DNA from: Anaerolineae bacterium
GTDB lineage: Bacteria; Chloroflexota; Anaerolineae; Aggregatilineales; Phototrophicaceae
Direction of reading: 5' to 3'
Assembly (NCBI GenBank): GCA_022824465.1
Contig: JAJDZV010000005.1
Coordinates: 62,001-126,000, forward strand
DNA length: 64,000 nucleotides
Shown: positions 50,175 to 59,999 of the stretch, one piece after another
Position numbering within the stretch: position 1 is the first letter of the stretch
Layout: the number at the start of each line of letters is the position of its first letter
Notes under the pieces: model-generated
Databases searched by the model: none
What the model was told of the DNA's origin: nothing
Seen by the model: only the letters and a program-made list of their open reading frames with translations
Program-made: the position numbers and the translations under genes

Positions 50175-50933
50175 ATGCGTTTCCCTAATCTGACGCAAGT
50201 GGTCTTGTCGACGCTGCAATCGTCGATTTCCCCCGGAATAGCGCGTGCAAATCACGACGAGGGGCATCGGCTGAGAGCCAAGATTCTAGGCGTCATTATT
50301 AGAAAGGCGCGGCAAGATGTAGAACTTTCGGCTGAAGATTGCGCGCGCTATCTGGGCGAGCCGCCCAAAACTATTGAGGCATGGGAATACGGCCAGAGCG
50401 CGCCAAGTTTAGCGCAGTTGGAAAGTTTGGCTGATTGCTTCCAATTGTCTAACGGCAGCGAACTACTTGGGCAGCGCCCACACAAACTTGGCGAATATGC
50501 GCGTCTGCGGCAACGGTTGGCAGGCGCTTTGCTGCGGTCGGCGCGGCGAGCAAACGACAACAGCCTGCGCGATTTAGGCGCGCAAACGGGCTTGGATGCA
50601 GAGCTACTGACACGCTACGAATTTGGCGAAACCGCGATACCGGTGCATCATCTCGCTATTCTCGCGCGAGCTTTGGGGCGGGACATCAGCTACTTTGAAG
50701 ACAGCGCTGACTTAGGTCGCCGGGTGATGGAAGATAAGCTCGGCGAGACGATCCGAGCCAATGATGATGAAGCCCAGATAAAGGAGTTCGCCGCGGACGG
50801 TCGCAACGAGCCGTTTATTCGTTTGGCAATGGCTTTTCGGGACATTGACCGCGACGATCTTGGTCGGCTTGCATCCGCGCTTGCCGCAATTATAAGAGAA
50901 CGTCGCGACTCCAACGGCCTGCCTCCAGCATGA
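50175..50933 (+). CDS. XRE-family regulator with two HTH domains
   Basis: I prefer the ATG at 50175 to the TTG at 50139 used by the ORF track; a weak AGGTT precedes it. The 252-residue protein has two helix-turn-helix domains: residues about 40-95 (VELSAEDCARYLGEPPKTIE, then AWEYGQSAPSLAQL) and about 110-165 (LRDLGAQTGLDAELLTRYEF, then GETAIPVHHLAILARAL). The C-terminal 70 residues are charged helix. Tandem XRE domains occur in cell-envelope regulators. It lies 16 bp upstream of the 801-residue membrane protein and may regulate the whole glycan block. Confidence 0.86.
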   Translation: MRFPNLTQVVLSTLQSSISPGIARANHDEGHRLRAKILGVIIRKARQDVELSAEDCARYLGEPPKTIEAWEYGQSAPSLAQLESLADCFQLSNGSELLGQRPHKLGEYARLRQRLAGALLRSARRANDNSLRDLGAQTGLDAELLTRYEFGETAIPVHHLAILARALGRDISYFEDSADLGRRVMEDKLGETIRANDDEAQIKEFAADGRNEPFIRLAMAFRDIDRDDLGRLASALAAIIRERRDSNGLPPA

Positions 50934-50949
50934 CAACGACGATGCCCCG

Positions 50950-53355
50950 ATGCTCGTCTCCAGGCTAAAGACTTTCCCTTTCAGCATTCTGGCGCTGCTC
51001 GTCACCCTTACGCTTGGCGTCTATATGTTGACCTACCGCGCGGTCATTCAGTCGGGCGATACTCTGCGGGCTTTGGACGCGGTGACCAGTCAAGGGCGTT
51101 ATGGCGACTGGCTGATGGACGAATCAAACTGGTTTAAGCAGGCGTCGAAAATTCGGGAGGCGTCGGCTCTGCCGCTGCGCGAGTACGATGTTGAGGAGCG
51201 CCTGAACACGCAGTTGGCGATACCTTTGCTTCATCTGGCGGATACGCTGCCTCGGCTTGGCGCGATCCACACAGTGTGGCTATTCAACGTTTTTGTCACT
51301 TCGTTAATCGTGGGACTCATTTTCTGTTTGGCGCGCGCGCTACAATATGGCGACCCCGCCGCTGCAATCGTCGCTGTAACGGCCGGTCTCGGCACAAACC
51401 TGTGGTCTTATTCGCAGACTTTTTTTCGCGAACCATTGAGCGCGCTTTTCGTCGTGAGCGCGCTGCTGCTCATCCGTCTCGGCCACGAACGGCCGATGCG
51501 GCTTCGACTCTTAAGTCTTGGCGCCGGCGCAGTCAGCTTAACCTTGGCAATATTGACCAAGCATTCAGCTGTATTCGCGATTCCCGCCGCGCTAGTTTTC
51601 GCTATCCCTGAACCAACTGGCGCGGAAAGGCCGGCTCACCGTCGATTCGCTTTACTAAGCATTGCGCTGGCTGGCGCCGCCATTCTCGCCCTAATGATTA
51701 TTGATCCGCTTCCGAGACCACTGCTTGGGCTATTGGAACGCGGCGGACTCAAGGCGGAGTTTACCGGCGCCGCCCTTCGCAGCTATCTACTTAGCCCCGG
51801 CGCTAGCATCTGGGGCACATCGCCTATCGTTCTTCTGGCGATTGCGGGCTGCAGCATGCTCTGGCGCGAGAAGCGATACACGTTAGTTTCAACGGTTATC
51901 GCGCTACTATTCTGTTATGCGGTCGGCCATGCGCTAATTCTGGGCGCGCACTGGTTCGGTGGTTTAAGCTGGCCGCCTCGTTTTCTGTTGCCAGTTCTGC
52001 CTATCCTAATGCTGGCGACCGCACCCGTTGCCGAAAAAGTGGCGCGGCGCGGCGTCGGTCGCCTGCGTATTCTTTGGGTCGCGCTGTTATTGTATGGCGC
52101 CTGGATTCAGTTTAGCGGCGTTTCCTTGAGTTGGTCCCATTATGGAGACACGTTGCCAGCAGAATCGCAAGGCCTGGCCGAATGGCTGCCGTCCATGTTT
52201 CAGCCGCAGTATTTTCGTTGGGTCCTGCTGCCCCAGCGTTGGGACGACTTGGGCATCGACTTCTTATGGACGCGCGGACATCTGCCCTTTTGGGGCATAA
52301 GTTTCATATTCTTCATCGCGGTCTGCGCCTGGGCGCTGATTCGAATCTTACGCAACCATCGCAGTCGTTGGCGTTACGCTGCCCCGCTTTTGACACTGAT
52401 CTGTCTCAACCTGATCTTGCTCAACCTCAGCGCCGCGTATTTTCGGGATCCTCGCACCCAGTCAGCGCAGCTTGCTCTGCATGAAGTTCGCCGATACCTC
52501 ACGAAGGAAGCTGTACCGGACGACATCCTGCTGCTGCCGGGCAACGACTATGGCAATTTCGCGCTGAATCATTTCGACGATACGGGTCCGCGTGTCATCG
52601 TCCTGCCGCGTCCGCTGGCTCAAGCGGCGAGCGACCGGCAACCAGCGCGGATTATCTCTGAGAATCCTAACAGCTGGTTTGATGTGCAAAGTCTGCGCGT
52701 CATTCAGCACGTGGCGAGCCAACACGACCGCATTTGGGTATTAGACAATACGAGCGAATTCATGCCTTGGAGTTTCCGTCCCTTGGAGCGCTATTTGGCA
52801 ATGCACTATTACTTCGTTCAGGAATTGTCCCTTTCCAGCGCCGATGACACCGTGAGGCTGTTGGAATACAGCGCGGAGGTAGCTGCGCCTGATCCGATGA
52901 CCTTGTATTTTGGCGAGTCATCCGCCAATTTGCGCTATGGCGATTCGGTGCAGTTGGTCAGCTTTGTCCTGCCAAAAGGGAATCGCTTTCAGCCTGGCGC
53001 AGCGGTTCCGTTTTCGCTGCTGTGGAGAACAACCGCGGAACTTGACCGCGATTACACCGTAGCGACATTCATAGTTGACGCGGGAGCCGGCAAAGTAGTC
53101 GCGCAAGGATACGACTCGCGTCCCCAAGGCGGTTTCTCCGGCACATCCGAATGGGCGCGCGGGGCGTCCGTCTGGGACAACCGGGCGATCCGGTTCCCGG
53201 CGGAGGTCGAAGACGGCGCGTATCGGATCTGGGTAATCATGTATAGCATCGAGCCTGAATCCGGCGAAATTGCGCGCTTGCAGGTTGAAGGCGCGGAGGT
53301 CGCGGGAGACGGCACGATAGGCGTCTTACCAATGGCGCTTGATGTTCAATCATGA
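50950..53355 (+). CDS. Large membrane glycosyltransferase-like protein with C-terminal beta domain
   Basis: The 801-residue protein has about ten hydrophobic segments in residues 1-500, with an outward loop after the first helix (YGDWLMDESNWFKQASK), as in ArnT/PMT-type lipid-linked sugar transferases (GT-C fold). An acidic residue pair in that loop could be catalytic but I cannot fix it. The last 280 residues are outside the membrane; a beta-sandwich near the end has LRYGDSVQLVSFVLP, then YTVATFIVDAGAGKVVAQ, DSRPQGGFSGTSEW and YRIWVIMYSI. The same domain type occurs in the 874-residue protein downstream. Donor and acceptor are unknown. Confidence 0.75.
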   Translation: MLVSRLKTFPFSILALLVTLTLGVYMLTYRAVIQSGDTLRALDAVTSQGRYGDWLMDESNWFKQASKIREASALPLREYDVEERLNTQLAIPLLHLADTLPRLGAIHTVWLFNVFVTSLIVGLIFCLARALQYGDPAAAIVAVTAGLGTNLWSYSQTFFREPLSALFVVSALLLIRLGHERPMRLRLLSLGAGAVSLTLAILTKHSAVFAIPAALVFAIPEPTGAERPAHRRFALLSIALAGAAILALMIIDPLPRPLLGLLERGGLKAEFTGAALRSYLLSPGASIWGTSPIVLLAIAGCSMLWREKRYTLVSTVIALLFCYAVGHALILGAHWFGGLSWPPRFLLPVLPILMLATAPVAEKVARRGVGRLRILWVALLLYGAWIQFSGVSLSWSHYGDTLPAESQGLAEWLPSMFQPQYFRWVLLPQRWDDLGIDFLWTRGHLPFWGISFIFFIAVCAWALIRILRNHRSRWRYAAPLLTLICLNLILLNLSAAYFRDPRTQSAQLALHEVRRYLTKEAVPDDILLLPGNDYGNFALNHFDDTGPRVIVLPRPLAQAASDRQPARIISENPNSWFDVQSLRVIQHVASQHDRIWVLDNTSEFMPWSFRPLERYLAMHYYFVQELSLSSADDTVRLLEYSAEVAAPDPMTLYFGESSANLRYGDSVQLVSFVLPKGNRFQPGAAVPFSLLWRTTAELDRDYTVATFIVDAGAGKVVAQGYDSRPQGGFSGTSEWARGASVWDNRAIRFPAEVEDGAYRIWVIMYSIEPESGEIARLQVEGAEVAGDGTIGVLPMALDVQS

Positions 53356-53463
53356 GACTTTGGACTGTCCGCCGGTCGCGGTCGGCCTAATCTTCTATTC
53401 TTGAATCAGCAAGTTTCCGATAAACTCGGCGATTGACTTCCCGTAGCTAGCCACGGAGCGGCC

Positions 53464-55257
53464 ATGGCGCTTGAGTTCAGCGTAAAGTCACCGATCAAGA
53501 CCAACCATACGAGCCCATTCCGTTTCATCGTTTCGCATATCACGCGTCACCCGATAGCGGCGCTGCTGCTTATACTCGGCGCCTTTAGCAACGCGTTCCT
53601 GGCGGGCGTGGTTCCTGGGGCGGTCGGCAGCGCCTTTGATGCGATTCGGCTGATGAACGATGAGACGCTGCGCTTGGTGCTCAATAGCGTCCTCATTATC
53701 ATTGCGTCGCAGACCTTGCGTTCGTTTCTGCAATTCATCCGCAACTTTTCAGCTGAAGTCTTCGCGCAGCGCTTTGAACGCGACATTCGCGATGAGCTCT
53801 ATGCAAGTTTACTGGGCAAGAGCATGAGTTATCACGACCTTCAGCCAGTCGGCGAGACCATGGCGCGCGTTACCAACGATGTGCGCGAGATGAACCTGAT
53901 GATGAACCCGGGCGTGAATCTTATCGCCGGCGCGTTCATGTTTCTGATCATGCCCGCAATTTACGCGCCGGGCATTCACCCTCAACTGATATTGGTTCCG
54001 CTGCTTTTTGTCGCCTCGCACTTGCTTGTGCAGGTCTATTTTGTTTGGCGCCTATACCCGATTGCGCAGGAAGTACGCGGCAGCTTCGGGCGTATGAACG
54101 CGCGGCTCGCTGAGTCATTGGACGGGCTGGAGGTGGTGAAAGGATCCGCGCAGGAGAATCAAGAGATAGGCGCATTCAACAACCTGGCGGACTTGGTGCG
54201 CGATCGGTTCATAGCTCAAGGCGAATTCGAGGCGCGATATCTTTCGGTGTTATTCTTCGGCCTCGCCGTGGTCGCCGCGCTGATCCATTCTGTAGCGCTC
54301 TATCGGTCTGGCGCGATCGGCGAGGGGCAAGTTATCGCCTTTCTCGGTCTGATCAATATGTTCCAGTTTCCGGTCTTTATCTCGCTGTTTTCGTCGTCGC
54401 GGATCGCGTCAGGATACGCCGGCGCCGAGCGCATCCTGGAGGTAATTAATGCGAAAACGGCGCTGGATCAAAATGCTCGCGGCTACAACGCGGGCATCAT
54501 AGGGTCGATCGTTTTCGACAATGCCAGCTTTGGCTACAGCGATGATGAAGAGGCGATTAGCAATGTGTCGTTCGAGGCGCGGGCGGGCCAGACAGTTGCG
54601 ATCGTCGGTCAAACGGGTTCCGGCAAGAGCACGCTCAGCAAACTTATCAATCGCATCTATGACGTGGACGAGGGGCGTGTGCTTGTCGACGGCGTGGACG
54701 TGCGCGACTGGAACCTGCAGTCGCTGCGTTCGCAGATAAGTATCATTGAACAGGACGTATTTTTGTTCAGCCGCAGCGTTGCGGACAATATCGCCTTTGG
54801 CAAAGACAGACCAGACAGGGAGAGCATTGTCGAATCGTCCAAGGCAGCGCAAGCGCATGAGTTCGTCTCCGCCTTCCCTGCCCAATATGACACGATTATC
54901 GGCCAGCGCGGCATGACCCTTAGCGGCGGCCAGCGACAACGCCTCGCCTTGGCGCGCGCCTTTCTGACAGATCCGCCCGTCCTGATACTTGACGACAGCA
55001 CCAGCGCCATAGACAGCGCCACCGAAGACAAGATACAGCGAGCGATTTGGTCTGCGGCCAGGGGACGCACGACGCTTCTCATCACGCATCGGCTGTCGCA
55101 GATACGATGGGCTGATCACATTGTCGTGCTGCGCCGGGGGCGTGTCGTGGCGCAAGGAACGCACGAGGAACTTCTGCGAACATCCGAGTCTTATCGTCAC
55201 ATTTTTGACCGTTACGCGCCATCAGAATCGGCGTCCTTGGCCCAGACAGGAGGCTGA
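53464..55257 (+). CDS. ABC exporter half with degenerate Walker B (heterodimer subunit 1)
   Basis: The 597-residue half-transporter has six membrane segments and an ATPase domain with Walker A GQTGSGKST, signature TLSGGQRQR, H-loop THRLSQI, and Walker B LILDDSTSAID, in which Asp replaces the catalytic Glu. This is the mark of the degenerate-site subunit in heterodimeric exporters (TM287/288, BmrC/BmrD type). The partner gene begins one base after its stop. Together they should export a lipid, glycolipid or drug, or flip a glycan precursor, given the membrane glycosyltransferases on both sides. Confidence 0.93.
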   Translation: MALEFSVKSPIKTNHTSPFRFIVSHITRHPIAALLLILGAFSNAFLAGVVPGAVGSAFDAIRLMNDETLRLVLNSVLIIIASQTLRSFLQFIRNFSAEVFAQRFERDIRDELYASLLGKSMSYHDLQPVGETMARVTNDVREMNLMMNPGVNLIAGAFMFLIMPAIYAPGIHPQLILVPLLFVASHLLVQVYFVWRLYPIAQEVRGSFGRMNARLAESLDGLEVVKGSAQENQEIGAFNNLADLVRDRFIAQGEFEARYLSVLFFGLAVVAALIHSVALYRSGAIGEGQVIAFLGLINMFQFPVFISLFSSSRIASGYAGAERILEVINAKTALDQNARGYNAGIIGSIVFDNASFGYSDDEEAISNVSFEARAGQTVAIVGQTGSGKSTLSKLINRIYDVDEGRVLVDGVDVRDWNLQSLRSQISIIEQDVFLFSRSVADNIAFGKDRPDRESIVESSKAAQAHEFVSAFPAQYDTIIGQRGMTLSGGQRQRLALARAFLTDPPVLILDDSTSAIDSATEDKIQRAIWSAARGRTTLLITHRLSQIRWADHIVVLRRGRVVAQGTHEELLRTSESYRHIFDRYAPSESASLAQTGG

Positions 55258-55258
55258 C

Positions 55259-57079
55259 GTGGCAGCAGTGTTTGGCGGCTTGCAAAGCGACCGATATGAC
55301 CGCCAGTATTCAGACGCTTATTTATTCAAACGTATATTCCGTTATGTCGGCGAGCACCGGTTGCAGGTCGCGCTTGGTCTGCTGGGATTCCTAATCGTTG
55401 GAGTCGCGCGCGCGGTCCGGCCCGTATTGATCAGCGCGTCGGTGGATGAATTGGTGGGCGGCAGCGAGTTCCTGGCGTTTCTTTTGACCGCTTTGACAGT
55501 CGTCACTGTTACAGAATATGTCTCGAATTATGGCCGGCGACGGTTCACCGTAGTTGTCATCGGCAAGATAGTGGCGCAAATGCGCAAGGATTCTTTTCGA
55601 GCGGCGGTCGAGCGAGACCTTTCCTTCTACGACCGCCAAAAGTCAGGCGCCGTCATCAGCCGAATCACCAGCGACACGCAAGAATTCGGCGATGTCATGC
55701 TCTTGGGAAGCGATGTCGTCTCGCAGTTTCTCGCGGTGGTCATTTTGTTTGCGGCGTTGCTTGCGTATTCGGTCGAACTTACAATTGTGCTGTTGCTGAC
55801 GATGCCATTCGTCGCCTTCGCCGCCCTAGGGTTTCGAGTTATCGCTCGCATAGTAACCCGTCAGGGCGCGCGCGCGATGGCTGTAGTCAACGACAATATT
55901 CAGGAGAGCGTCACTGGCATTCGCGTCGCGAAGAACTTCCGCCAGGAACAGATGATTTACGACGAATTCTCGGCGGTAAACACCTTGAGCTACCGCATTA
56001 ATTTGAAGCGAGGCTTCGTCATGTCATTAGTATTCCCGACTATGGGCGTTCTGTCCGCGCTCGCGTTGTCCATCATCGTCTGGACAGGTTCGCACTCAGT
56101 GATTGGCGGGGCAATAACGGCCGGCGCCTGGTACCTGTTTATCCAGGGTGTAGACCGATTCTGGTTCCCGTTCATGAATCTGGCTTCATTCTGGAGCCAA
56201 TTCCAGCAAGGGTTAAGCGCGGCTGAGAGAATATTCGCCTTGATCGACGCGGAAAACGAAGTCGTCCAGAGTGACAGTCTCGCATTAGGTCAATTGAGAG
56301 GCCAAATCACATTTGAGAGCGTTGACTTTGAGTACGACGACGGTGAACCGGTTCTGCGCGACTTCAGCCTTGATATTCAGCCAGGCGAAAACGTAGCGTT
56401 TGTGGGCCACACTGGCGCCGGGAAGAGCACGATTGCCAAGCTAATTACCCGCTTCTACGAATATCAAAGCGGGCGGCTGCTGATCGACGGCGTGGACATC
56501 CGCACGCTCGATCTTAAGCGTTACCGCGCGGACTTAGGCGTCGTCCCGCAGCAACCCTTCCTCTTCAGCGGAACCGTACTGGAAAACGTGCAATACGGAA
56601 ACAGGCGGGCCACGCTGGAGGAGATCCAGGACGTTGCCAATAGTATTGGGCATGGCGAGTGGCTGGAAAGCTTGCCGGACGGTTTGAACACCGGCGTCGG
56701 CGAACGTGGCGGGCGGCTGAGCCTGGGTCAACGTCAACTTGTCAGCCTTCTGCGCGTTCTGGTGCAAAAGCCGTCGATTTTCATCCTTGACGAGGCGACC
56801 GCCAGCATAGATCCCTTCACCGAGTCGCAGATTCAAGACGCTATCGAGTTGATTTTGGAACGTTCAACTTCCATTCTGATTGCGCATCGGCTAAGCACCG
56901 TTCAAAGCGCCGACCGCATCGTAGTCCTTCGTGACGGCCAAATTATTGAAGAGGGCAACCATGTTCAGCTTATGCGAAGCGGCGGTCACTACGCCGACTT
57001 ATACAACACCTATTTCCGTCATCAGTCTTTGAATTACGTGGAGCATGCCAAAGAGATGTTTGCCGCAGCCGGTGGATAG
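55259..57079 (+). CDS. ABC exporter half with degenerate signature (heterodimer subunit 2)
   Basis: I start at the GTG at 55259, with AGGAGG eight bases upstream; the ORF-track start at 55121 lies inside subunit 1. The 606-residue protein has Walker A GHTGAGKST, Walker B FILDEATASID with the normal Glu, H-loop AHRLSTV, and a changed signature LSLGQRQL where Gly is replaced by Leu. Combined with subunit 1 Walker A/B this makes the degenerate ATP site, while its own Walker A/B pairs with the normal LSGGQ of subunit 1. This fits an asymmetric exporter. Confidence 0.93.
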   Translation: MAAVFGGLQSDRYDRQYSDAYLFKRIFRYVGEHRLQVALGLLGFLIVGVARAVRPVLISASVDELVGGSEFLAFLLTALTVVTVTEYVSNYGRRRFTVVVIGKIVAQMRKDSFRAAVERDLSFYDRQKSGAVISRITSDTQEFGDVMLLGSDVVSQFLAVVILFAALLAYSVELTIVLLLTMPFVAFAALGFRVIARIVTRQGARAMAVVNDNIQESVTGIRVAKNFRQEQMIYDEFSAVNTLSYRINLKRGFVMSLVFPTMGVLSALALSIIVWTGSHSVIGGAITAGAWYLFIQGVDRFWFPFMNLASFWSQFQQGLSAAERIFALIDAENEVVQSDSLALGQLRGQITFESVDFEYDDGEPVLRDFSLDIQPGENVAFVGHTGAGKSTIAKLITRFYEYQSGRLLIDGVDIRTLDLKRYRADLGVVPQQPFLFSGTVLENVQYGNRRATLEEIQDVANSIGHGEWLESLPDGLNTGVGERGGRLSLGQRQLVSLLRVLVQKPSIFILDEATASIDPFTESQIQDAIELILERSTSILIAHRLSTVQSADRIVVLRDGQIIEEGNHVQLMRSGGHYADLYNTYFRHQSLNYVEHAKEMFAAAGG

Positions 57080-57241
57080 GTCCGATTCGCGCGTTTGCTG
57101 CCTCGGCCTGACGTTTGCACGGTGCCATGCACGGGCGCGGCTCTCGCGGCCAATGCGTCTATCATGCGGATCTGCGTCCAAATTTGCGCCGTAAATTCGA
57201 TTTGCGGGCTTATGGCAACGAGCTAGGGAGATTTGCAATTC

Positions 57242-59863
57242 ATGCGTGGACGCTTGGCAGCCGGCAACCAATTTCTATTGCCGATAAGGTCATCTATTCA
57301 AGACAAGCTTGGTCGCCTGCTTGCGCTGATGGCGCGCGCATGGCGCTGGGTGGATTCGCTTGAAATCCCGCTGAGCCCGCTTCAATGGGTGCTTCTATTC
57401 TACATTGTGTTTGGCGCCATATACGCGACCGCCACACCCGTATTTGAAGCCAACGACGAAATATGGCACTTCGGATATATTCAGCACATTCGCGAATCCC
57501 GGACCCTGCCGGTCCTGGTATTTGACGGCGCGGACACCAGGTATCAGCAGCATGGCAGTCAACCGCCGCTCTACTATGTCCTTTCGGCAGCGCTGACATC
57601 GCCCATAAGCCTTGACGACGCCGAGAAGTATCGCCTGCTAAACCCTCACGTGACTGCCAACCAGCCCGACGCCTTTGGAAACAAGAATCTCACATTGAGC
57701 GACGCGTCACACTCTATGTGGCGCGGCGCCGGCTTGGCGGTTCTAGCTTTGCGCCTCTTCGGCTTGGCGCTCGGCGCAAGCGCGATTGTCTTCGTATTCA
57801 AGATTGGCGAATTGGTTGCGCCGCAGCGACCGACAGTCGCCTTTGTGGCGGCGGCCATTACCGGCTTGAATCCAATGTTCATCTATGTCTGCGCGTCAGT
57901 CACTAACGACGCCATGGCCATGGCGCTTAACGGAGCGCTTGTTTTAGCCTTGCTGCGGACATTGCGCGACGGTTTCAAGCTGCGCTACATCGCTGTCATT
58001 GCGATCCTGTTTGCGTTGACTAGCCTGACCAAACTAACCTCATTGGCGCTTCTGCCGGTTTTAGTCGCGGCTGCGTTCTTCGCGCATCGGAAGACGCGCA
58101 ATCGACGCGGATTGCTGATCTACGTCTATGCGCTCGCGCTTGCATGGCTCCTGATCGCCGGCTGGTGGTATTTGAGAAACATCCAGCTTTACGGCGAACC
58201 GCTCGGCATCATCATGATGTCTAATCTCGCCGGTCCACGCGACCTCACATTTAGCGTCGTTGACCTCTTCGCGGAGTTCCAATTGTTTCGCATGTCTTAC
58301 TGGGGCCTCTTCGGCGCGCTTAACATTCAACTGACGAGCATATTCTACTTGCTTGTCGACTTGATGACGCTTTTGAGTGTCTTCGGCTTGGCCTTCCTGA
58401 TTCTGCAACTGACGGCGATCAGCGACTTCGCTTATGCCCGCTACGAGCTTGCGCACCTGCTAACATTATTGAGCGCCTTGGCGCTGACATCGCTGGGCCT
58501 TATCGTCTGGAGCACGCTGACCCGCGCGGCTGACGGACGGATCGTTTTCCCTTTGATAGCGGTCACAAGTCCCCTGCTTGCAGTCGGTTTGGTAGAAGCC
58601 GTTTGGTGGATCGTGTTTTCGCTGCGTCCTCCAAATCTGGAGTTCGTCCGCGCAGGCGACGCCGTCCCGAAGGATCTGTTGCACGATACAATGCTCTGGC
58701 AACTTCGCGTGTTAGGAATCGTCGCATTCTTTGCGCCTCTGACAGTCATTGCCAGTCATTACACCGCGCCTCAACCGGTGGAACAGGCGCCGGAGAAGGC
58801 GCAAGAAGTATACGCCGAATTTGGCGACGTCGCTTTGGTGGCGTACGAGCGGATCGACCGGAGATACGCTGCCGGCGACCGTGTCCGCCTTAAGCTCTAT
58901 TGGCAGGTGCTAGAGCAATCCACTACAGACAAGACCATCCATCTGACGCTGGTCGACGATAATCAGCAGGAGATAGGCCGGTATTCGACCTATCCGGGCG
59001 CGGGCAGCTTGCGCACATCGCATTGGCGAGCAGGCGCAATTTATCCTGATGAGTATCTCGTCAACATTTACCAGTATGCCTATGGGCGCTACCCGTTCTA
59101 CCTGCGCATCGCTTGGGAAGACATGCAAAGTGATGTTTCGTTGGCGCCGACCGACGCCGAAGGCAACATAATCGAACCCGTTTTGTTGGATGTTGGCGCA
59201 GTTGTTTCACTTGGATCGCAGTCGGCCGCCACCGGTTTCAACGAGATTCCGACTGACATTCAGCCGAAATTCGACGACGCGGTCATTCTAGAGTCGTTTC
59301 AACTGGATCTAGAACTCAACGAGATAGTTTTGAGTTGGAAGGCGGAAACGGCGCCGACTGAGAACTACACCGTTTTCGCTCACATGCTGGACGAAGCGGG
59401 ATCTATCTTGACCCAGGCGGATGCGTCGCCGCGACTGCCGACAAAGTACTGGCGCTGGGGAGAATCGTATGCGACATATCATCGCTTCCCGCCTGAATTC
59501 GAAATGATCGAGCGCGAGGTAATTGTCGGTCTGTATGTCAACGACGGTCTGACCTATCCCAAGGCGGAATACACCTTAACACTTACGACCGAACAGATCG
59601 AAGCGACGGAAGCAGCCGGCGCGGAAATCGGCAACGATATCGTTACCCAAGCCGTTAGCGACGAGCAGCTGGACCAACTCGCCGAGACAGGCGAGGAGAT
59701 GGTTTACTTGGATTCGTTTACGATACCCTGGGAAATCGCCAGCGAAGTGATAGCGTTGACGCCAACGGCCGAACCGACTGCGGAAGGCAACGGCGGCCTT
59801 CCGCCCGAAGCGGCGGCTCACGAGCGGCTTACGGCAGCGCCCGCGGCCACAATGGACGAGTGA
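57242..59863 (+). CDS. Large membrane glycosyltransferase-like protein with repeated beta domains
   Basis: The 873-residue protein (ORF-track start is a TTG at 57233; the ATG at 57242 has AGGGAG 11 bp upstream) has about ten hydrophobic segments in residues 45-500. The first outward loop has FEANDEIWHFGYIQHIRESR and HGSQPPLYY, typical of GT-C enzymes and DUF2142-like proteins. The outer C-terminal part has two beta-sandwich units: IHLTLVDDNQQEIGRYSTYP and onward, and YTVFAHMLDEAGSILTQADA and onward. The tail is low-complexity (PTAEPTAEGNGG). It follows the exporter pair and probably adds sugars to an exported glycan. Confidence 0.75.
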   Translation: MRGRLAAGNQFLLPIRSSIQDKLGRLLALMARAWRWVDSLEIPLSPLQWVLLFYIVFGAIYATATPVFEANDEIWHFGYIQHIRESRTLPVLVFDGADTRYQQHGSQPPLYYVLSAALTSPISLDDAEKYRLLNPHVTANQPDAFGNKNLTLSDASHSMWRGAGLAVLALRLFGLALGASAIVFVFKIGELVAPQRPTVAFVAAAITGLNPMFIYVCASVTNDAMAMALNGALVLALLRTLRDGFKLRYIAVIAILFALTSLTKLTSLALLPVLVAAAFFAHRKTRNRRGLLIYVYALALAWLLIAGWWYLRNIQLYGEPLGIIMMSNLAGPRDLTFSVVDLFAEFQLFRMSYWGLFGALNIQLTSIFYLLVDLMTLLSVFGLAFLILQLTAISDFAYARYELAHLLTLLSALALTSLGLIVWSTLTRAADGRIVFPLIAVTSPLLAVGLVEAVWWIVFSLRPPNLEFVRAGDAVPKDLLHDTMLWQLRVLGIVAFFAPLTVIASHYTAPQPVEQAPEKAQEVYAEFGDVALVAYERIDRRYAAGDRVRLKLYWQVLEQSTTDKTIHLTLVDDNQQEIGRYSTYPGAGSLRTSHWRAGAIYPDEYLVNIYQYAYGRYPFYLRIAWEDMQSDVSLAPTDAEGNIIEPVLLDVGAVVSLGSQSAATGFNEIPTDIQPKFDDAVILESFQLDLELNEIVLSWKAETAPTENYTVFAHMLDEAGSILTQADASPRLPTKYWRWGESYATYHRFPPEFEMIEREVIVGLYVNDGLTYPKAEYTLTLTTEQIEATEAAGAEIGNDIVTQAVSDEQLDQLAETGEEMVYLDSFTIPWEIASEVIALTPTAEPTAEGNGGLPPEAAAHERLTAAPAATMDE

Positions 59864-59999
59864 CCAAAGAGACCTCGCCAAGGCAATGTTGGGGTCGTCG
59901 GCTGGCAGATTCAGCGACCACGAAAGCGCCAAAACGCTTGCCTTGATACGGTCAAACGAAACTATACGGGAAGTCCGCTTGGAGCCGCGGCGCGACTGT

